Below are positions 46,229-53,953 of a DNA stretch of 53,953 nt, piece after piece. The stretch comes from Mycobacterium sp. (GTDB lineage: Bacteria; Actinomycetota; Actinomycetes; Mycobacteriales; Mycobacteriaceae), in contig NZ_JAFBAR010000045.1 of assembly GCF_019247635.1 (NCBI RefSeq), positions 1 to 53,953 of the forward strand, in the 5' to 3' direction. Every line of letters starts with the position of its first letter. Positions within the stretch are counted from its first letter, which is position 1. Below the pieces are notes generated by a model that was not told where the DNA came from, searched no databases, and saw nothing but the letters and a program-made list of their open reading frames with translations. The translations under genes were made by a program, and so were the position numbers.

Positions 46229-46525
46229 ATGGACCCGGTGTTGGCGTACAACTTCGACGAGATCGAGTACTCGGTTCGTCAGGACATCCACAACACGTCA
46301 GCGCGCTTCAACGCCGCCTTGGAGGAATTGAGATCGCAAATCGCGCCGTTACAGCAGCTCTGGACCCGCGAAGCCGCGGCGGCCTACCAGGTCGAGCAGT
46401 TCAAGTGGCACCAGGCCGCCACCGCGCTCAACGAGATCCTGATCGACCTGGGAAACGCGGTACGCGACGGTGCCGACGACATGGCCAACACGGACCGCCG
46501 CGCGGCGGGCGTCTGGGCGAGGTAG
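46229..46525 (+). CDS. esxT: ESAT-6-like protein EsxT
   Basis: 98-aa helical hairpin protein, partner of EsxU. The turn Trp45 is followed by T-R (LQQLWTREAAAAYQ), so the WXG motif is not exact. The C-terminal position of the export tyrosine reads MANTD where other families have Tyr. Shine-Dalgarno GAGGAGG at 46217-46223. Followed directly by a strong hairpin terminator. Confidence 0.95.
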   Translation: MDPVLAYNFDEIEYSVRQDIHNTSARFNAALEELRSQIAPLQQLWTREAAAAYQVEQFKWHQAATALNEILIDLGNAVRDGADDMANTDRRAAGVWAR

Positions 46526-46544
46526 CTGCCGTAGTGAACAGACT

Positions 46545-46586
46545 CTGTGTGGTCCCAGCGGAAGGAGAGCCGTTGGGACCACACAG
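46545..46586 (+). terminator. Strong intrinsic terminator after esxT
   Basis: 13-bp perfect arms, CTGTGTGGTCCCA (46545-46557) and TGGGACCACACAG (46574-46586), extended inward by four more pairs including one G-U, then CAATTTT. This is the most classical Rho-independent terminator in the window and separates ESX-4 from rplM. Confidence 0.85.
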
Positions 46587-46591
46587 CAATT

Positions 46592-46621
46592 TTGACCTGC
46601 GCGGATAGCGATCGGTAAGCT
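46592..46621 (+). promoter_or_regulatory. Candidate rplM-rpsI promoter
   Basis: -35 TTGACC (46592-46597), 18-bp spacer, -10 TAAGCT (46616-46621), beginning inside the U tract of the preceding terminator. The roughly 125-nt leader carries a hairpin GGCGTA/TACGCC at 46630-46645, a possible site for L13 or other autoregulation. Confidence 0.6.
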
Positions 46622-46754
46622 GCTCGGTTGGCGTACGGGTACGCCGGGGCCTCGGGTCAATGTCGGTCGCCGAGATCAACCCCGCCGTTGACGCCTGACC
46701 GGCACCCGGCTCACGCCGGGATCCACCCGAGAGAAAGAAAAGAAGGTAAGCGCT

Positions 46755-47198
46755 GTGCCTACATACGCGCCCAAGGCGGGTGACACCACGAGATCGTGGT
46801 ACGTCATCGACGCCACGGACGTGGTGCTTGGCCGCCTTGCCGTCGCGGCGGCCAACCTGCTGCGCGGCAAGCACAAGCCGACGTTCGCCCCCAATGTCGA
46901 TGGTGGTGACTTCGTCATCGTCATCAACGCCGACAAGGTCGCCATCAGTGGCGACAAACTGCAGCACAAGATGGCTTACCGCCACTCGGGATATCCCGGC
47001 GGCCTGCACAAACGCACGATCGGCGAGCTGATGGAAAAGCACCCCGACCGCGTCGTCGAAAAGGCGATCGTCGGGATGTTGCCCAAGAACAAGCTCAGCC
47101 GCCAAATCCAGCGCAAACTGCGCGTCTACGCCGGCCCGCAGCATCCCCACACCGCTCAGCAGCCGGTTCCGTTCGAGATCAAGCAGGTGGCACAGTGA
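46755..47198 (+). CDS. rplM: 50S ribosomal protein L13
   Basis: 147 aa; early-assembly protein of the large subunit. [20 protein letters not shown] and [19 protein letters not shown] are canonical. The stop overlaps the rpsI GTG by 4 bp. Confidence 0.98.
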   Translation: MPTYAPKAGDTTRSWYVIDATDVVLGRLAVAAANLLRGKHKPTFAPNVDGGDFVIVINADKVAISGDKLQHKMAYRHSGYPGGLHKRTIGELMEKHPDRVVEKAIVGMLPKNKLSRQIQRKLRVYAGPQHPHTAQQPVPFEIKQVAQ

Positions 47199-47665
47199 CC
47201 GAAACCAGTGAAGTCGTGGAGGTCACGACGGAGGTGACGGAGGCCCCGACGGCCGCACCAAGCGAATCCTTCGTGTTCGATCGCCCCATCCAGACCGTCG
47301 GTCGCCGCAAGGAGGCCGTTGTGCGGGTGCGGATGGTTCCCGGCACCGGCAAGTTCGACCTCAATGGCCGCAGCTTGGAGGACTACTTCCCGAACAAGGT
47401 GCACCAGCAGCTCATCAAGGCCCCGCTCGTCACCGTCGATCGAACCGAAAGCTTCGACATCTTCGCCCTTCTGCATGGTGGCGGCCCGTCGGGCCAGGCC
47501 GGCGCGCTCCGCCTGGGCATCGCGAGGGCGTTGATCCTGGCGCAACCTGAGGACCGTCCCGCGTTGAAGAAGGCCGGCTTCCTCACCCGCGATCCGCGGG
47601 CCACCGAGCGCAAGAAGTACGGCCTGAAGAAGGCCCGGAAGGCGCCGCAGTACAGCAAGCGCTGA
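47195..47665 (+). CDS. rpsI: 30S ribosomal protein S9
   Basis: 156 aa. The first 28 residues are a Glu/Thr/Ala-rich mycobacterial extension; the S9 core begins [17 protein letters not shown] and ends [12 protein letters not shown], the tail that reaches the P-site tRNA. GTG start coupled to rplM. Confidence 0.98.
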   Translation: MTETSEVVEVTTEVTEAPTAAPSESFVFDRPIQTVGRRKEAVVRVRMVPGTGKFDLNGRSLEDYFPNKVHQQLIKAPLVTVDRTESFDIFALLHGGGPSGQAGALRLGIARALILAQPEDRPALKKAGFLTRDPRATERKKYGLKKARKAPQYSKR

Positions 47666-47674
47666 TCAAACGAT

Positions 47675-47762
47675 CACTTTCTGGCCGCGACCGTGCAATT
47701 TGTGTGCAGTCTGCGGCGTGTCTGCGCACAAACACGCGCGGTTGCGGTCAGAAAAGAAAGTG
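47675..47762 (+). terminator. Large two-tier stem-loop after rpsI
   Basis: The outer stem pairs 47675-47693 with about 47739-47762 (some G-U pairs and a small A bulge). The inner stem pairs 47699-47709 with 47722-47732 (one G-U). The whole covers most of the 149-bp gap before glmM. It ends about 50 bases before the glmM ATG. Probably the rplM-rpsI terminator, but a structured RNA controlling glmM is possible. Confidence 0.55.
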
Positions 47763-47814
47763 CACGTTAGCGCGCGTTAGGTCTAAGAGAGCCAACTGTG
47801 AGAGGTTTGTCCGC

Positions 47815-49152
47815 ATGGGTCGACTATTCGGCACCGACGGCGTCCGCGGAGTCGCCAATCGCGAGTTGACCGCCGAGCTGGCGCTGGCGCTGGGCGCGGC
47901 GGCGGCGCGGCTCCTGGCGAGTTCGGGCGAGCCGGGCCGGCGGGTCGCCGTGATCGGTCGCGATCCGCGGGCCAGTGGCGAGATGCTCGAGGCCGCCGTC
48001 ATAGCCGGCCTCACCAGCCAGGGTGTCGACGCGCTGCGGGTCGGCGTGCTGCCCACCCCGGCCGTGGCATATCTGACGGGCGCCTACGACGCGGACATCG
48101 GGGTGATGATCTCGGCCTCGCACAACCCGATGCCCGACAACGGCATCAAGATCTTCGGTCCGGGCGGCCACAAGTTGGACGACGACACCGAGGACCAGAT
48201 CGAGAACCTGGTCGCCGACGGACCAGGGTTGCGCCCGGTCGGCGCGGATATCGGCCGAGTCATCGACGCCGAGGACGCCGTGGACCGCTACCTGCGCCAT
48301 GTCGGCAAGGCCAGCACCATCCGGTTGGACGGACTGACCGTGGTCGTCGACTGCGCCCACGGCGCGGCCTCGGCGGCGGCACCACGCGCCTACCGCGCCG
48401 CGGGCGCCCGCGTCATCGCCATCAACGCCGACCCGGACGGGCTCAACATCAACGACGGCTGCGGATCGACACACCTCGATTCCCTGCGGTCGGCGGTGAT
48501 CGCCCACCGCGCCGACCTCGGACTGGCCCATGACGGGGACGCCGACCGGTGCCTGGCCATCGACGCCGACGGCCAACTCGTCGACGGCGACGCCATCATG
48601 GTCGTGCTCGCACTGGCGATGAAGGAGGCCGGCGAACTGGCCTCCGACACGCTGGTCGCCACGGTGATGAGCAATCTCGGGCTGCACCTGGCCATGCGCG
48701 CGGCCGGCGTCACCGTGCGCACCACAGGTGTCGGCGACCGCTACGTCTTGGAGGAGTTGCGCGGCGGCGACTACAGCCTCGGCGGCGAGCAGTCCGGCCA
48801 CATCGTGATGCCCGCGCTGGGCTCCACCGGCGACGGCATCGTCACCGGGCTGAGACTGATGACACGCATGGTGCAGACCGGTTCGTCGCTCGCCGACCTC
48901 GCGTCGGTCATGCAGACGCTGCCGCAGGTGTTGATCAACGTCGAGGTTGCGGACAAAGCCACCGCCGCCGCCGCTCCCGAGGTGCAGACCGCGGTCGACA
49001 AGGCCGAGGCGGAGCTCGGGGACACCGGGCGAATTCTGTTGCGGCCCTCCGGAACTGAGCCGATGATCCGAGTGATGGTGGAAGCCGCCGACGAAGACGT
49101 TGCGCGCCGGCTGGCCACGAACGTCGCGGATGCGGTGAGCGCCAAGCGCTGA
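47815..49152 (+). CDS. glmM: Phosphoglucosamine mutase
   Basis: 445 aa. Interconverts glucosamine-6-phosphate and glucosamine-1-phosphate on the way to UDP-GlcNAc for peptidoglycan. The phosphoserine loop is [13 protein letters not shown] with Ser102; the metal loop is DGDADRCL; the sugar-phosphate loop near the end is [15 protein letters not shown]. The start at 47815 ([12 protein letters not shown]) is the conserved one; a longer reading frame from 47704 crosses the stem-loop. Confidence 0.97.
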   Translation: MGRLFGTDGVRGVANRELTAELALALGAAAARLLASSGEPGRRVAVIGRDPRASGEMLEAAVIAGLTSQGVDALRVGVLPTPAVAYLTGAYDADIGVMISASHNPMPDNGIKIFGPGGHKLDDDTEDQIENLVADGPGLRPVGADIGRVIDAEDAVDRYLRHVGKASTIRLDGLTVVVDCAHGAASAAAPRAYRAAGARVIAINADPDGLNINDGCGSTHLDSLRSAVIAHRADLGLAHDGDADRCLAIDADGQLVDGDAIMVVLALAMKEAGELASDTLVATVMSNLGLHLAMRAAGVTVRTTGVGDRYVLEELRGGDYSLGGEQSGHIVMPALGSTGDGIVTGLRLMTRMVQTGSSLADLASVMQTLPQVLINVEVADKATAAAAPEVQTAVDKAEAELGDTGRILLRPSGTEPMIRVMVEAADEDVARRLATNVADAVSAKR

Positions 49153-49195
49153 CTGAAGTTGGAACCCCCGCGCCGCTCCCGGCGTCGGATTAGGC

Positions 49196-49516
49196 ATGAG
49201 ATTCCAAAGTCGTCCAAGCTTTTCGGTTACCAGCGTCGACGTGCCGGCGATATATGCGGTCGCCGACCGGTTCGGCGTCGCCGCCCACTTGATCAATGAC
49301 GCGGTGGCCGACCACCTGGCCGGGCTGACCTTCAGCGGGGCCCTGGCCGGCCGGGCGCACACCGCGCGCGGCGACGCGTTGCGCGCCGCATTGGACCGGC
49401 TGGCGGCGCAGGTGTCCCAATGGTCACGCGCGGCCGACGAGATTGCCGTGGCCCTGCGGGCCGGTGCCGATCATTACGCCGACACCGAGCGGCGTGGCGT
49501 GGCGCGGATAGCCTGA
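49196..49516 (+). CDS. Small helical protein with type VII export motif (Rv3440c-like)
   Basis: 106 aa, predicted all-helical, EspC-like size. The C-terminal end has Y94-A-D-T-E98, the YxxxD/E signal of type VII secretion substrates, following a long amphipathic helix (AAQVSQWSRAADEIAVALRAG). The helical turn around LAGLTFSGALAG replaces a strict WXG. It is two bases upstream of a larger WXG-like gene, an arrangement typical of T7SS heterodimers. The start is uncertain; ATG 49196 has a weak Shine-Dalgarno. Confidence 0.75.
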   Translation: MRFQSRPSFSVTSVDVPAIYAVADRFGVAAHLINDAVADHLAGLTFSGALAGRAHTARGDALRAALDRLAAQVSQWSRAADEIAVALRAGADHYADTERRGVARIA

Positions 49517-49518
49517 TC

Positions 49519-50919
49519 GTGGCCGACAGGTTGGACGTCGCCGGGCGGCTCGCGGAGGGGTGGCCCGCCGTCGAGCGCACGCAAAAATATGTGCGAGCTT
49601 GCCAGGCCCTCGGTTACCAACACCCGGATCTGACGTCCCAGCCGGCCCAGGTCCGCGACTGGTACGACAGCGAAGGCAGCCTGGATCTGCGCGCACTCGA
49701 CAAGGACTGCTCGGAACTGCGGGCCGCGGTTGCCGCGCTCACCGAGGCGCTGCGCACGGAGCGCGACCAGATCACCCAATTGGTGTCGGCGTGGGTGGGC
49801 CCGGGCGGTGAGTCCGCGGTTGACTTCCTGCAACGCCACTGCGACTCCGGAAGCGCGGTGGCCGCCGAAGTTCGTGCGGCCGCCCAGCGCTGTGAGTCGC
49901 TGCGCGACAACCTGTGGCACCTGGTGGACGTCAAGGTCGCGACGGTCATCGACATCGACGATCGAGCGCTCGCGCACCGGCCGACGTGGTTGGCCGCAGC
50001 CGACACCGTGACGACCGGCGTGGGCGACCGACCCACGGCCGACGAGCTAGTTCGCCAGCAGATAAAACCCTACGTGGACAACGACATTCGTGAAGAATGG
50101 GTGGCAGTTATGCGTTCGACGCGGGCCGGCGTCGCAGCTTGCTACGACATGGTCAACGACAAGCTGGCTGCCGCGTCGCCAACTTATTTCGACATTCCCG
50201 ATGTGCTGGGATCGGGTCGCGAGTCGCTGCGTCCAGTCCCCGCCGTCCCGCCGGCGGCGACAGAAGCGATCACGCCGGCGGCCGCCGCGTTCCTGACCCC
50301 TTCGCGGGATCCGGCACCGGCGGCGAGCGCGATCGGGCAAAGTCCGACGGCCCAGACGCCCCCGGGGACGGCAAGCGCGCCAGCTGATCTTTCGGCATCG
50401 CCGATGGGCGCGACCGGTCCTGGCGGCTTGGGCGATCTCGGCGGCGCCGGCGGCGCGGGCGGCCTCTCCGGGCTCGCCGGCCGGATCGTCGATGCCATGG
50501 GAGGCCTGTTGGGTTCGGCGGCCGACCAGCTCAGCGGTCTCCCGGGACTCGACGACTCATCGCCCGGCGACGATCTTTTTGACGACCCCTTTGACGAAGA
50601 CGAAGAGGACGGCGGCGACGACGACCACGACGACGGCCATGGCGAAGTCGAAGACGACACGCGTGCTGCCCGGGCCGAGCAGGCCAAGGACGCCGACGAG
50701 CCGGGCGACCTAGCCGACGGCGTCGACGCGGCGGCACCGGCTGTTCCGGCCGAGGCGGCACCACCGGAGAACGGTGGGCAGTCTCCTGACCCGCCACCAC
50801 CGGCAGCCGGCCCGCCGCACGACACGCCCCCGGTCAGCGCGCCACCGGCCAACCCACCGCCCGGCGGATCAACCCCCTGCGAGATCGCCGCGGACGCGCT
50901 GCCCCAGGCGGGCCAGTGA
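49519..50919 (+). CDS. WXG-like N-terminal domain protein with acidic/proline-rich tail (Rv3439c-like)
   Basis: 466 aa. Residues about 60-140 form a helical hairpin with W92-V-G (LVSAWVGPGGESAVDFLQRH), like a WXG100 domain. Residues 250-370 are Ala/Pro/Gly-rich. A strongly acidic stretch (DDLFDDPFDEDEEDG to HGEVEDD) and a Pro-rich end complete the protein. No membrane helix or signal peptide. The GTG at 49519 gives the same length as Rv3439c; it is two bases after the 106-aa gene. A T7SS effector or chaperoned substrate is inference; no enzymatic domain is evident. Confidence 0.75.
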   Translation: MADRLDVAGRLAEGWPAVERTQKYVRACQALGYQHPDLTSQPAQVRDWYDSEGSLDLRALDKDCSELRAAVAALTEALRTERDQITQLVSAWVGPGGESAVDFLQRHCDSGSAVAAEVRAAAQRCESLRDNLWHLVDVKVATVIDIDDRALAHRPTWLAAADTVTTGVGDRPTADELVRQQIKPYVDNDIREEWVAVMRSTRAGVAACYDMVNDKLAAASPTYFDIPDVLGSGRESLRPVPAVPPAATEAITPAAAAFLTPSRDPAPAASAIGQSPTAQTPPGTASAPADLSASPMGATGPGGLGDLGGAGGAGGLSGLAGRIVDAMGGLLGSAADQLSGLPGLDDSSPGDDLFDDPFDEDEEDGGDDDHDDGHGEVEDDTRAARAEQAKDADEPGDLADGVDAAAPAVPAEAAPPENGGQSPDPPPPAAGPPHDTPPVSAPPANPPPGGSTPCEIAADALPQAGQ

Positions 50920-50921
50920 AA

Positions 50922-51974
50922 TCAGGAAGCCCGCAGCGCCAGCAGCTCCTTGACATAGCGCAGCGCCTCTTTCGGGTCGTCGGCCACCGGTCTCACCAGA
51001 AGCGTCGTCACGCCGGCTTCGGCGAAGACCCTCAGCCGTTCGGCGACGAATCCGCGCGGGCCGATCAGCGAGATCCCGCGCGCCAATTCGTCGGGCACCG
51101 CGTCGATGGCCTCGCGCTTGCGACCGGCCAGGTAGAGGTCCTGGATCCGGTCCGCGTCCTCGCCGAACCCGTACCGGGTGGCCAGTTTGTGGTAGAAGTT
51201 GCGGCCCTTGGCGCCCATCCCCCCGATGTAGAGGGCCAGCGTCGGCTTGGTCCAGGCCAGACGGTCATCGACGTTGTCGCCGATCGCCAGAGACGTGCCC
51301 ACCATGACGTCCAACGGGCCCAGTGCGGGATCCCGTCTGGCGGTCCCCGCCGCCAACGCGTCACCCCAGACCGACCCGGCCCGGTCCGGATAGTAGAAGG
51401 CCGGCTGCCAACCTTCGGCGATCTCGGCCGTAAGTTCGACGTTTTTGGGTCCCAGCGCCGCGATGGATATCGGAATATGTTCTCGCACAGGGTGATTGAT
51501 CAGTTGAAGCGCTTTGCCCAAGCCGGTGCCGCGGTCCGCGGGCAAGGGAACCTGGTAATGCTTTCCGTCGTGGCGGACCCGCTCCCGCCTCCACACCTGA
51601 CGGCAGATCTCCACCACCTCGCGGGTACGGCCGATCGGAGCGTCGAACGGGACGCCGTGAAAGCCTTCGATCACCTGCGGTCCGGACGTACCGATCCCGA
51701 GGTTGAAACGGCCGTCGGACACGAAGTCCAGTCCCGCAGCCGTCATCGCCAGCAGCGACGGCGTGCGGGTATAGATAGGGAACACACCCGAAGCCAATTG
51801 CACGGTCGTTGTCTTGGCGGCCAGATAGCCGAGTTGACTGACGCCGTCAAACGCATACGCCTCGGCCACCACGGCCACCTCGATGCCGGCCTTTTCCAGT
51901 TCGACAATGCGGTCGACGCCGTCGTGAAAACCGCCGGAGTAATCCAGCGCGATCCCGATTCGCATCCACGACAT
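50922..51974 (-). CDS. LLM-class F420-dependent oxidoreductase
   Basis: 350-aa luciferase-like TIM-barrel protein: MRIGIALDYSGGF start, LASGVFPIYTRTPSLLAMTAAGLD, GRFNLGIGTSGPQVIEGFHG, and HIPISIAALGPKNVELTAEIAEGW are classic for F420-dependent enzymes (Rv3520c-like). It ends two bases from the convergent WXG-like gene. An alternative ATG at 51965 is possible. Absent from the equivalent M. tuberculosis interval as I remember it, so probably a local insertion. Substrate unknown. Confidence 0.9.
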   Translation of the reverse strand: MSWMRIGIALDYSGGFHDGVDRIVELEKAGIEVAVVAEAYAFDGVSQLGYLAAKTTTVQLASGVFPIYTRTPSLLAMTAAGLDFVSDGRFNLGIGTSGPQVIEGFHGVPFDAPIGRTREVVEICRQVWRRERVRHDGKHYQVPLPADRGTGLGKALQLINHPVREHIPISIAALGPKNVELTAEIAEGWQPAFYYPDRAGSVWGDALAAGTARRDPALGPLDVMVGTSLAIGDNVDDRLAWTKPTLALYIGGMGAKGRNFYHKLATRYGFGEDADRIQDLYLAGRKREAIDAVPDELARGISLIGPRGFVAERLRVFAEAGVTTLLVRPVADDPKEALRYVKELLALRAS

Positions 51975-52088
51975 CTATCACGACGATCGCCGAGCGTCGC
52001 AGACACATCGAGCGGGGAGGACTGCGGCTCACGGGGGACATCCCAGCGCGACCCTCGACGGGGAACGCGACGCTGGACGCTCGGTGGA

Positions 52089-52928
52089 CTATTTCAGCAG
52101 CGCGACGATCTTGTCTTCCGGGGTGACGGCCAGCGCATCGGGATCCAGCGAATCCGTCTGGGGCAGCTCAACATCCGGGTCGGCGAAGTCGCGATAATCC
52201 TTGTCACCGGTCAGTGTGTAGAGCAGATATCCGGTCAGCAGCGCCCGAACCGAACGCTGCGTCTTGCGGTGCGGTCCCACCAGGCCGACGACCTTCGTCA
52301 GTCGTCGACCCTCGACCAGGCCTCCGGGTTCGGCTTTGCTGACGGTGCGCAACCCGGCGGCCTCCCAAACCCGGGAAAGCTGCAGGGCATCCGAATTCAG
52401 CGCCTTCGGATCCCCGGGTGCGCTGAGGATCAAACCCGGCACCTTCAACGAAGCCGCCGGCAGCTCGGCCGGAGGATTGGTCACCGCCGGAAAGATCGCC
52501 GAGACCGCTGCGAGCTTGCCGGGCATGCCGGCCGCTGCAAAGACGGCTGCCGAACCACCGAAACCGTGCCCTACCACGCCCAGCTTGGCCGGGTGCACGC
52601 TGATCTTTCCGGGCCCCAGCCGCACTCCGGCCACGATGTCCAGCGCGGTACCGAGGTCAAAGGCCAGGTTGAGTACCGAGGGCGCCAGCCCCCGTTGCGT
52701 GTCCGGAGCTCCGGCCACGATGCCCCACGACGCCAGATGTTCAAGCAGGCCCGAATAGCGGCCGACGCTGGTCAGCCAGTCATGCCCAAACGCGACACCG
52801 GGAAGCGACAGGCCCGCCTGCGGGGTGTAGACCACCCCGGGCATGCCGGCGAAGGCCAGGTCACCACGCAGAACGCGATGCGGGCCACGGCGACTGAGAG
52901 CGGCGAAAAGCTTGCGGGTGCGGGCCAC
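52089..52928 (-). CDS. Alpha/beta-hydrolase fold protein lacking the nucleophile serine (Rv3438-like)
   Basis: 279 aa. Dienelactone-hydrolase/PAF-acetylhydrolase-like fold: GVVYTPQAGLSLPGVAFGHDW (oxyanion region), then the nucleophile elbow VVGHGFGGSAAVF with Gly122 where Ser is expected. An Asp loop (LILSAPGDPKAL) and a late His (GLVGPHRKTQ) are present. It may be a pseudoenzyme or use Ser126. The GTG start at 52928 follows a short gap after the upstream methyltransferase gene. Position matches Rv3438. Confidence 0.8.
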   Translation of the reverse strand: MARTRKLFAALSRRGPHRVLRGDLAFAGMPGVVYTPQAGLSLPGVAFGHDWLTSVGRYSGLLEHLASWGIVAGAPDTQRGLAPSVLNLAFDLGTALDIVAGVRLGPGKISVHPAKLGVVGHGFGGSAAVFAAAGMPGKLAAVSAIFPAVTNPPAELPAASLKVPGLILSAPGDPKALNSDALQLSRVWEAAGLRTVSKAEPGGLVEGRRLTKVVGLVGPHRKTQRSVRALLTGYLLYTLTGDKDYRDFADPDVELPQTDSLDPDALAVTPEDKIVALLK

Positions 52929-52989
52929 GCTTCGACGTTAGCTGTGACCCGGGGGATTGGTCCACTGAGTGCGCGTGGCCCAGCCGGGA

Positions 52990-53856
52990 TCAGAACGGCT
53001 TGGAGGTGAAACCCCAGCGCAACAGCGCAGCCTCGCGGCGAGCCAGACCGGTCAGCTGCGGGGGCGGTTTGTCGCTCGGGGTGCCGGGCCTGCCGCGCGC
53101 CCCGAACGTCCAGTGCGCCTGCAGGTAAGGCAGCGGTGTCGAATGACCGAACCGCATCCCGTGCAGTCCGGCGGCAGACAACTCTCGAGAAAGCTCGTCG
53201 CTGGTGAACGCCGCCGCTTCGCTCGCGATGGCATCCTGACGCAGCACCGCCGGCGACGCCGGGTCGACGCACACCAACATTTCGGGGCAGGTCGAGGGGT
53301 TGCGCAGGCGCTGGAAGTCGGAAATCCACACCGCGGCCCCGCTGCTGCGTTGCACGGCAGCCAGCTGGGCTAGCGCGGCGCGCAGGACGTCGAAATCGGG
53401 TAGCTGATGCAGAGTCCACATGCAGGAGATCGCGTCCCAGGACGCCGTCGAAAGCTGTTCTGGCAGCGCCGTGATGTCGGCCTGGACTAGATCGACGCGC
53501 CCGTTCAGGCCCTCGGCCTCGAAGAGCTGGCGCGCCGTGGACAACATGTTGGGGGCCAGGTCGACCGCGGTGGCGTGAATATCGGTCCGTCGACGCAGCG
53601 CGGCGCTGAGCGCACGGCCCGACCCGACCCCCAGGTCCAGCAGCCGCCCGCCCCGCGGCAGCAGCGCGTCGAGGGCGCGGGCACACAGGTCGTACACGCC
53701 CTGCATCCCGGGGTTCGACGCGCCGCCGACGTGGAACTGGGCGACCGACTCAGGATCGTTCATCACCATGGGTTCGGGAATCCGGCCACGACCCTCCGGA
53801 TGAAGCCGCTCCCGCAATACGATTCCCGGCACCCGCCAGAGCGGCCGAATCCCCAT
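52990..53856 (-). CDS. Class I SAM-dependent methyltransferase
   Basis: 288 aa. Motif I LLDLGVGSGRALS (about 73-85), post-I acidic residue in ATAVDLAPNML, motif II-like QADITALP. The first 40 residues are family-specific (RPLWRVPGIVLRERLHPEG). The ATG at 53856 overlaps a TGA in another frame; an internal Met at residue 32 is a possible later start. Acceptor unknown. Confidence 0.85.
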   Translation of the reverse strand: MGIRPLWRVPGIVLRERLHPEGRGRIPEPMVMNDPESVAQFHVGGASNPGMQGVYDLCARALDALLPRGGRLLDLGVGSGRALSAALRRRTDIHATAVDLAPNMLSTARQLFEAEGLNGRVDLVQADITALPEQLSTASWDAISCMWTLHQLPDFDVLRAALAQLAAVQRSSGAAVWISDFQRLRNPSTCPEMLVCVDPASPAVLRQDAIASEAAAFTSDELSRELSAAGLHGMRFGHSTPLPYLQAHWTFGARGRPGTPSDKPPPQLTGLARREAALLRWGFTSKPF

Positions 53857-53953
53857 CAGACCGACCCTCTCGCACGTCGCCGCGCCCGTGCCGGGAGCGG
53901 ACGACGCGGTGCCAACGGCACGGCGGCGGCGCCTTGCGCGACGGTGTCGGTCA
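53857..53953 (-). CDS. Possible 3' end of an upstream minus-strand gene, cut by the window edge
   Basis: On the minus strand a frame open from the window edge ends at a TGA that shares one base with the methyltransferase ATG (TGATG), as in coupled genes. The visible codons include VPLAPRRPLPARARRRARGS. PLAPRxPLP is reminiscent of the start of some cytochrome P450s, but the frame stops soon after, so identity and even reality are uncertain. Confidence 0.2.

Noticed and set aside
47824..49362. 512-codon minus-strand open frame opposite glmM
   Set aside because: Antisense shadow of glmM; His/Gln/Gly-rich without domains.
50916..53009. 697-codon plus-strand open frame opposite the LLM oxidoreductase and hydrolase
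   Set aside because: Covers two recognisable minus-strand genes and the spacer; composition is that of reverse-complement coding.
53857..53953. Start of a cytochrome P450 gene at the right edge
   Set aside because: PLAPRxPLP is suggestive, but the frame ends within about 15 codons; kept only as a low-confidence partial frame.

Overview
The window is chromosomal DNA from a Mycobacterium, most likely a non-tuberculous slow grower. It is GC-rich, uses GTG starts freely and carries mycobacterial hallmarks: an ESX-4 type VII secretion locus, SigL/RslA, F420-dependent oxidoreductases, an LpqH-type lipoprotein, cutinase-like serine esterases and the mmsA-fadE9-mmsB valine operon. From memory, gene content and local order match two M. 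tuberculosis blocks, about Rv0731c-Rv0753c and Rv3465-Rv3438, that lie far apart in that genome. No species is assigned.

The backbone is the conserved ribosomal-protein/transcription supercluster, read left to right on the + strand: secY-adk-mapA (1.3-4.0 kb), infA-rpmJ-rpsM-rpsK-rpsD-rpoA-rplQ-truA (30.4-35.0 kb) and rplM-rpsI-glmM (46.8-49.2 kb). Two blocks of accessory genes interrupt it.

The first block (4.0-30.3 kb, between mapA and infA) is a mosaic of small systems. (a) sigL-rslA, with a SigL-like promoter on the mapA stop codon. (b) A four-gene biosynthetic-looking cluster (ThDP enzyme, SRPBCC protein, KAS III-like protein, HisC-like aminotransferase) bounded by two related hairpins. 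(c) A MarR regulator and the convergent valine operon, whose promoter carries a perfect palindrome. (d) An operon of ECF sigma factor, membrane-anchored Rieske protein, cupredoxin lipoprotein, Tat metallophosphoesterase and membrane protein. (e) An acyl-homoserine-lactone-synthase-like acyltransferase, a ThiF/nitroreductase fusion and a GAF-GGDEF-EAL protein whose GGDEF site is degenerate. (f) rmlB-rmlC with an overlapping LpqH-like lipoprotein gene. (g) Two tandem F420-type oxidoreductases. (h) A cyclic-nucleotide-binding-domain histidine kinase paired with a receiver/glutaredoxin-like/thioredoxin-reductase-like fusion that lacks the CxxC.

The second block (35.0-46.5 kb, between truA and rplM) has two cutinase family genes and ESX-4: eccB4, mycP4, eccD4, eccC4, a T7SS-associated protein, esxU and esxT. 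Downstream of glmM lies a second pair with type VII substrate features (a 106-aa YxxxE protein and a 466-aa WXG-like protein), then a luciferase-like oxidoreductase, an alpha/beta hydrolase lacking the nucleophile serine, and a methyltransferase at the right edge.

The best candidates for undescribed biology are the ECF-sigma/Rieske/cupredoxin operon, the LuxI-like/ThiF-nitroreductase/EAL trio, the histidine kinase with the redox-dead receiver-TrxR fusion, and the hairpin-bounded four-gene cluster. I saw no tRNA, rRNA, CRISPR array, insertion sequence or prophage.
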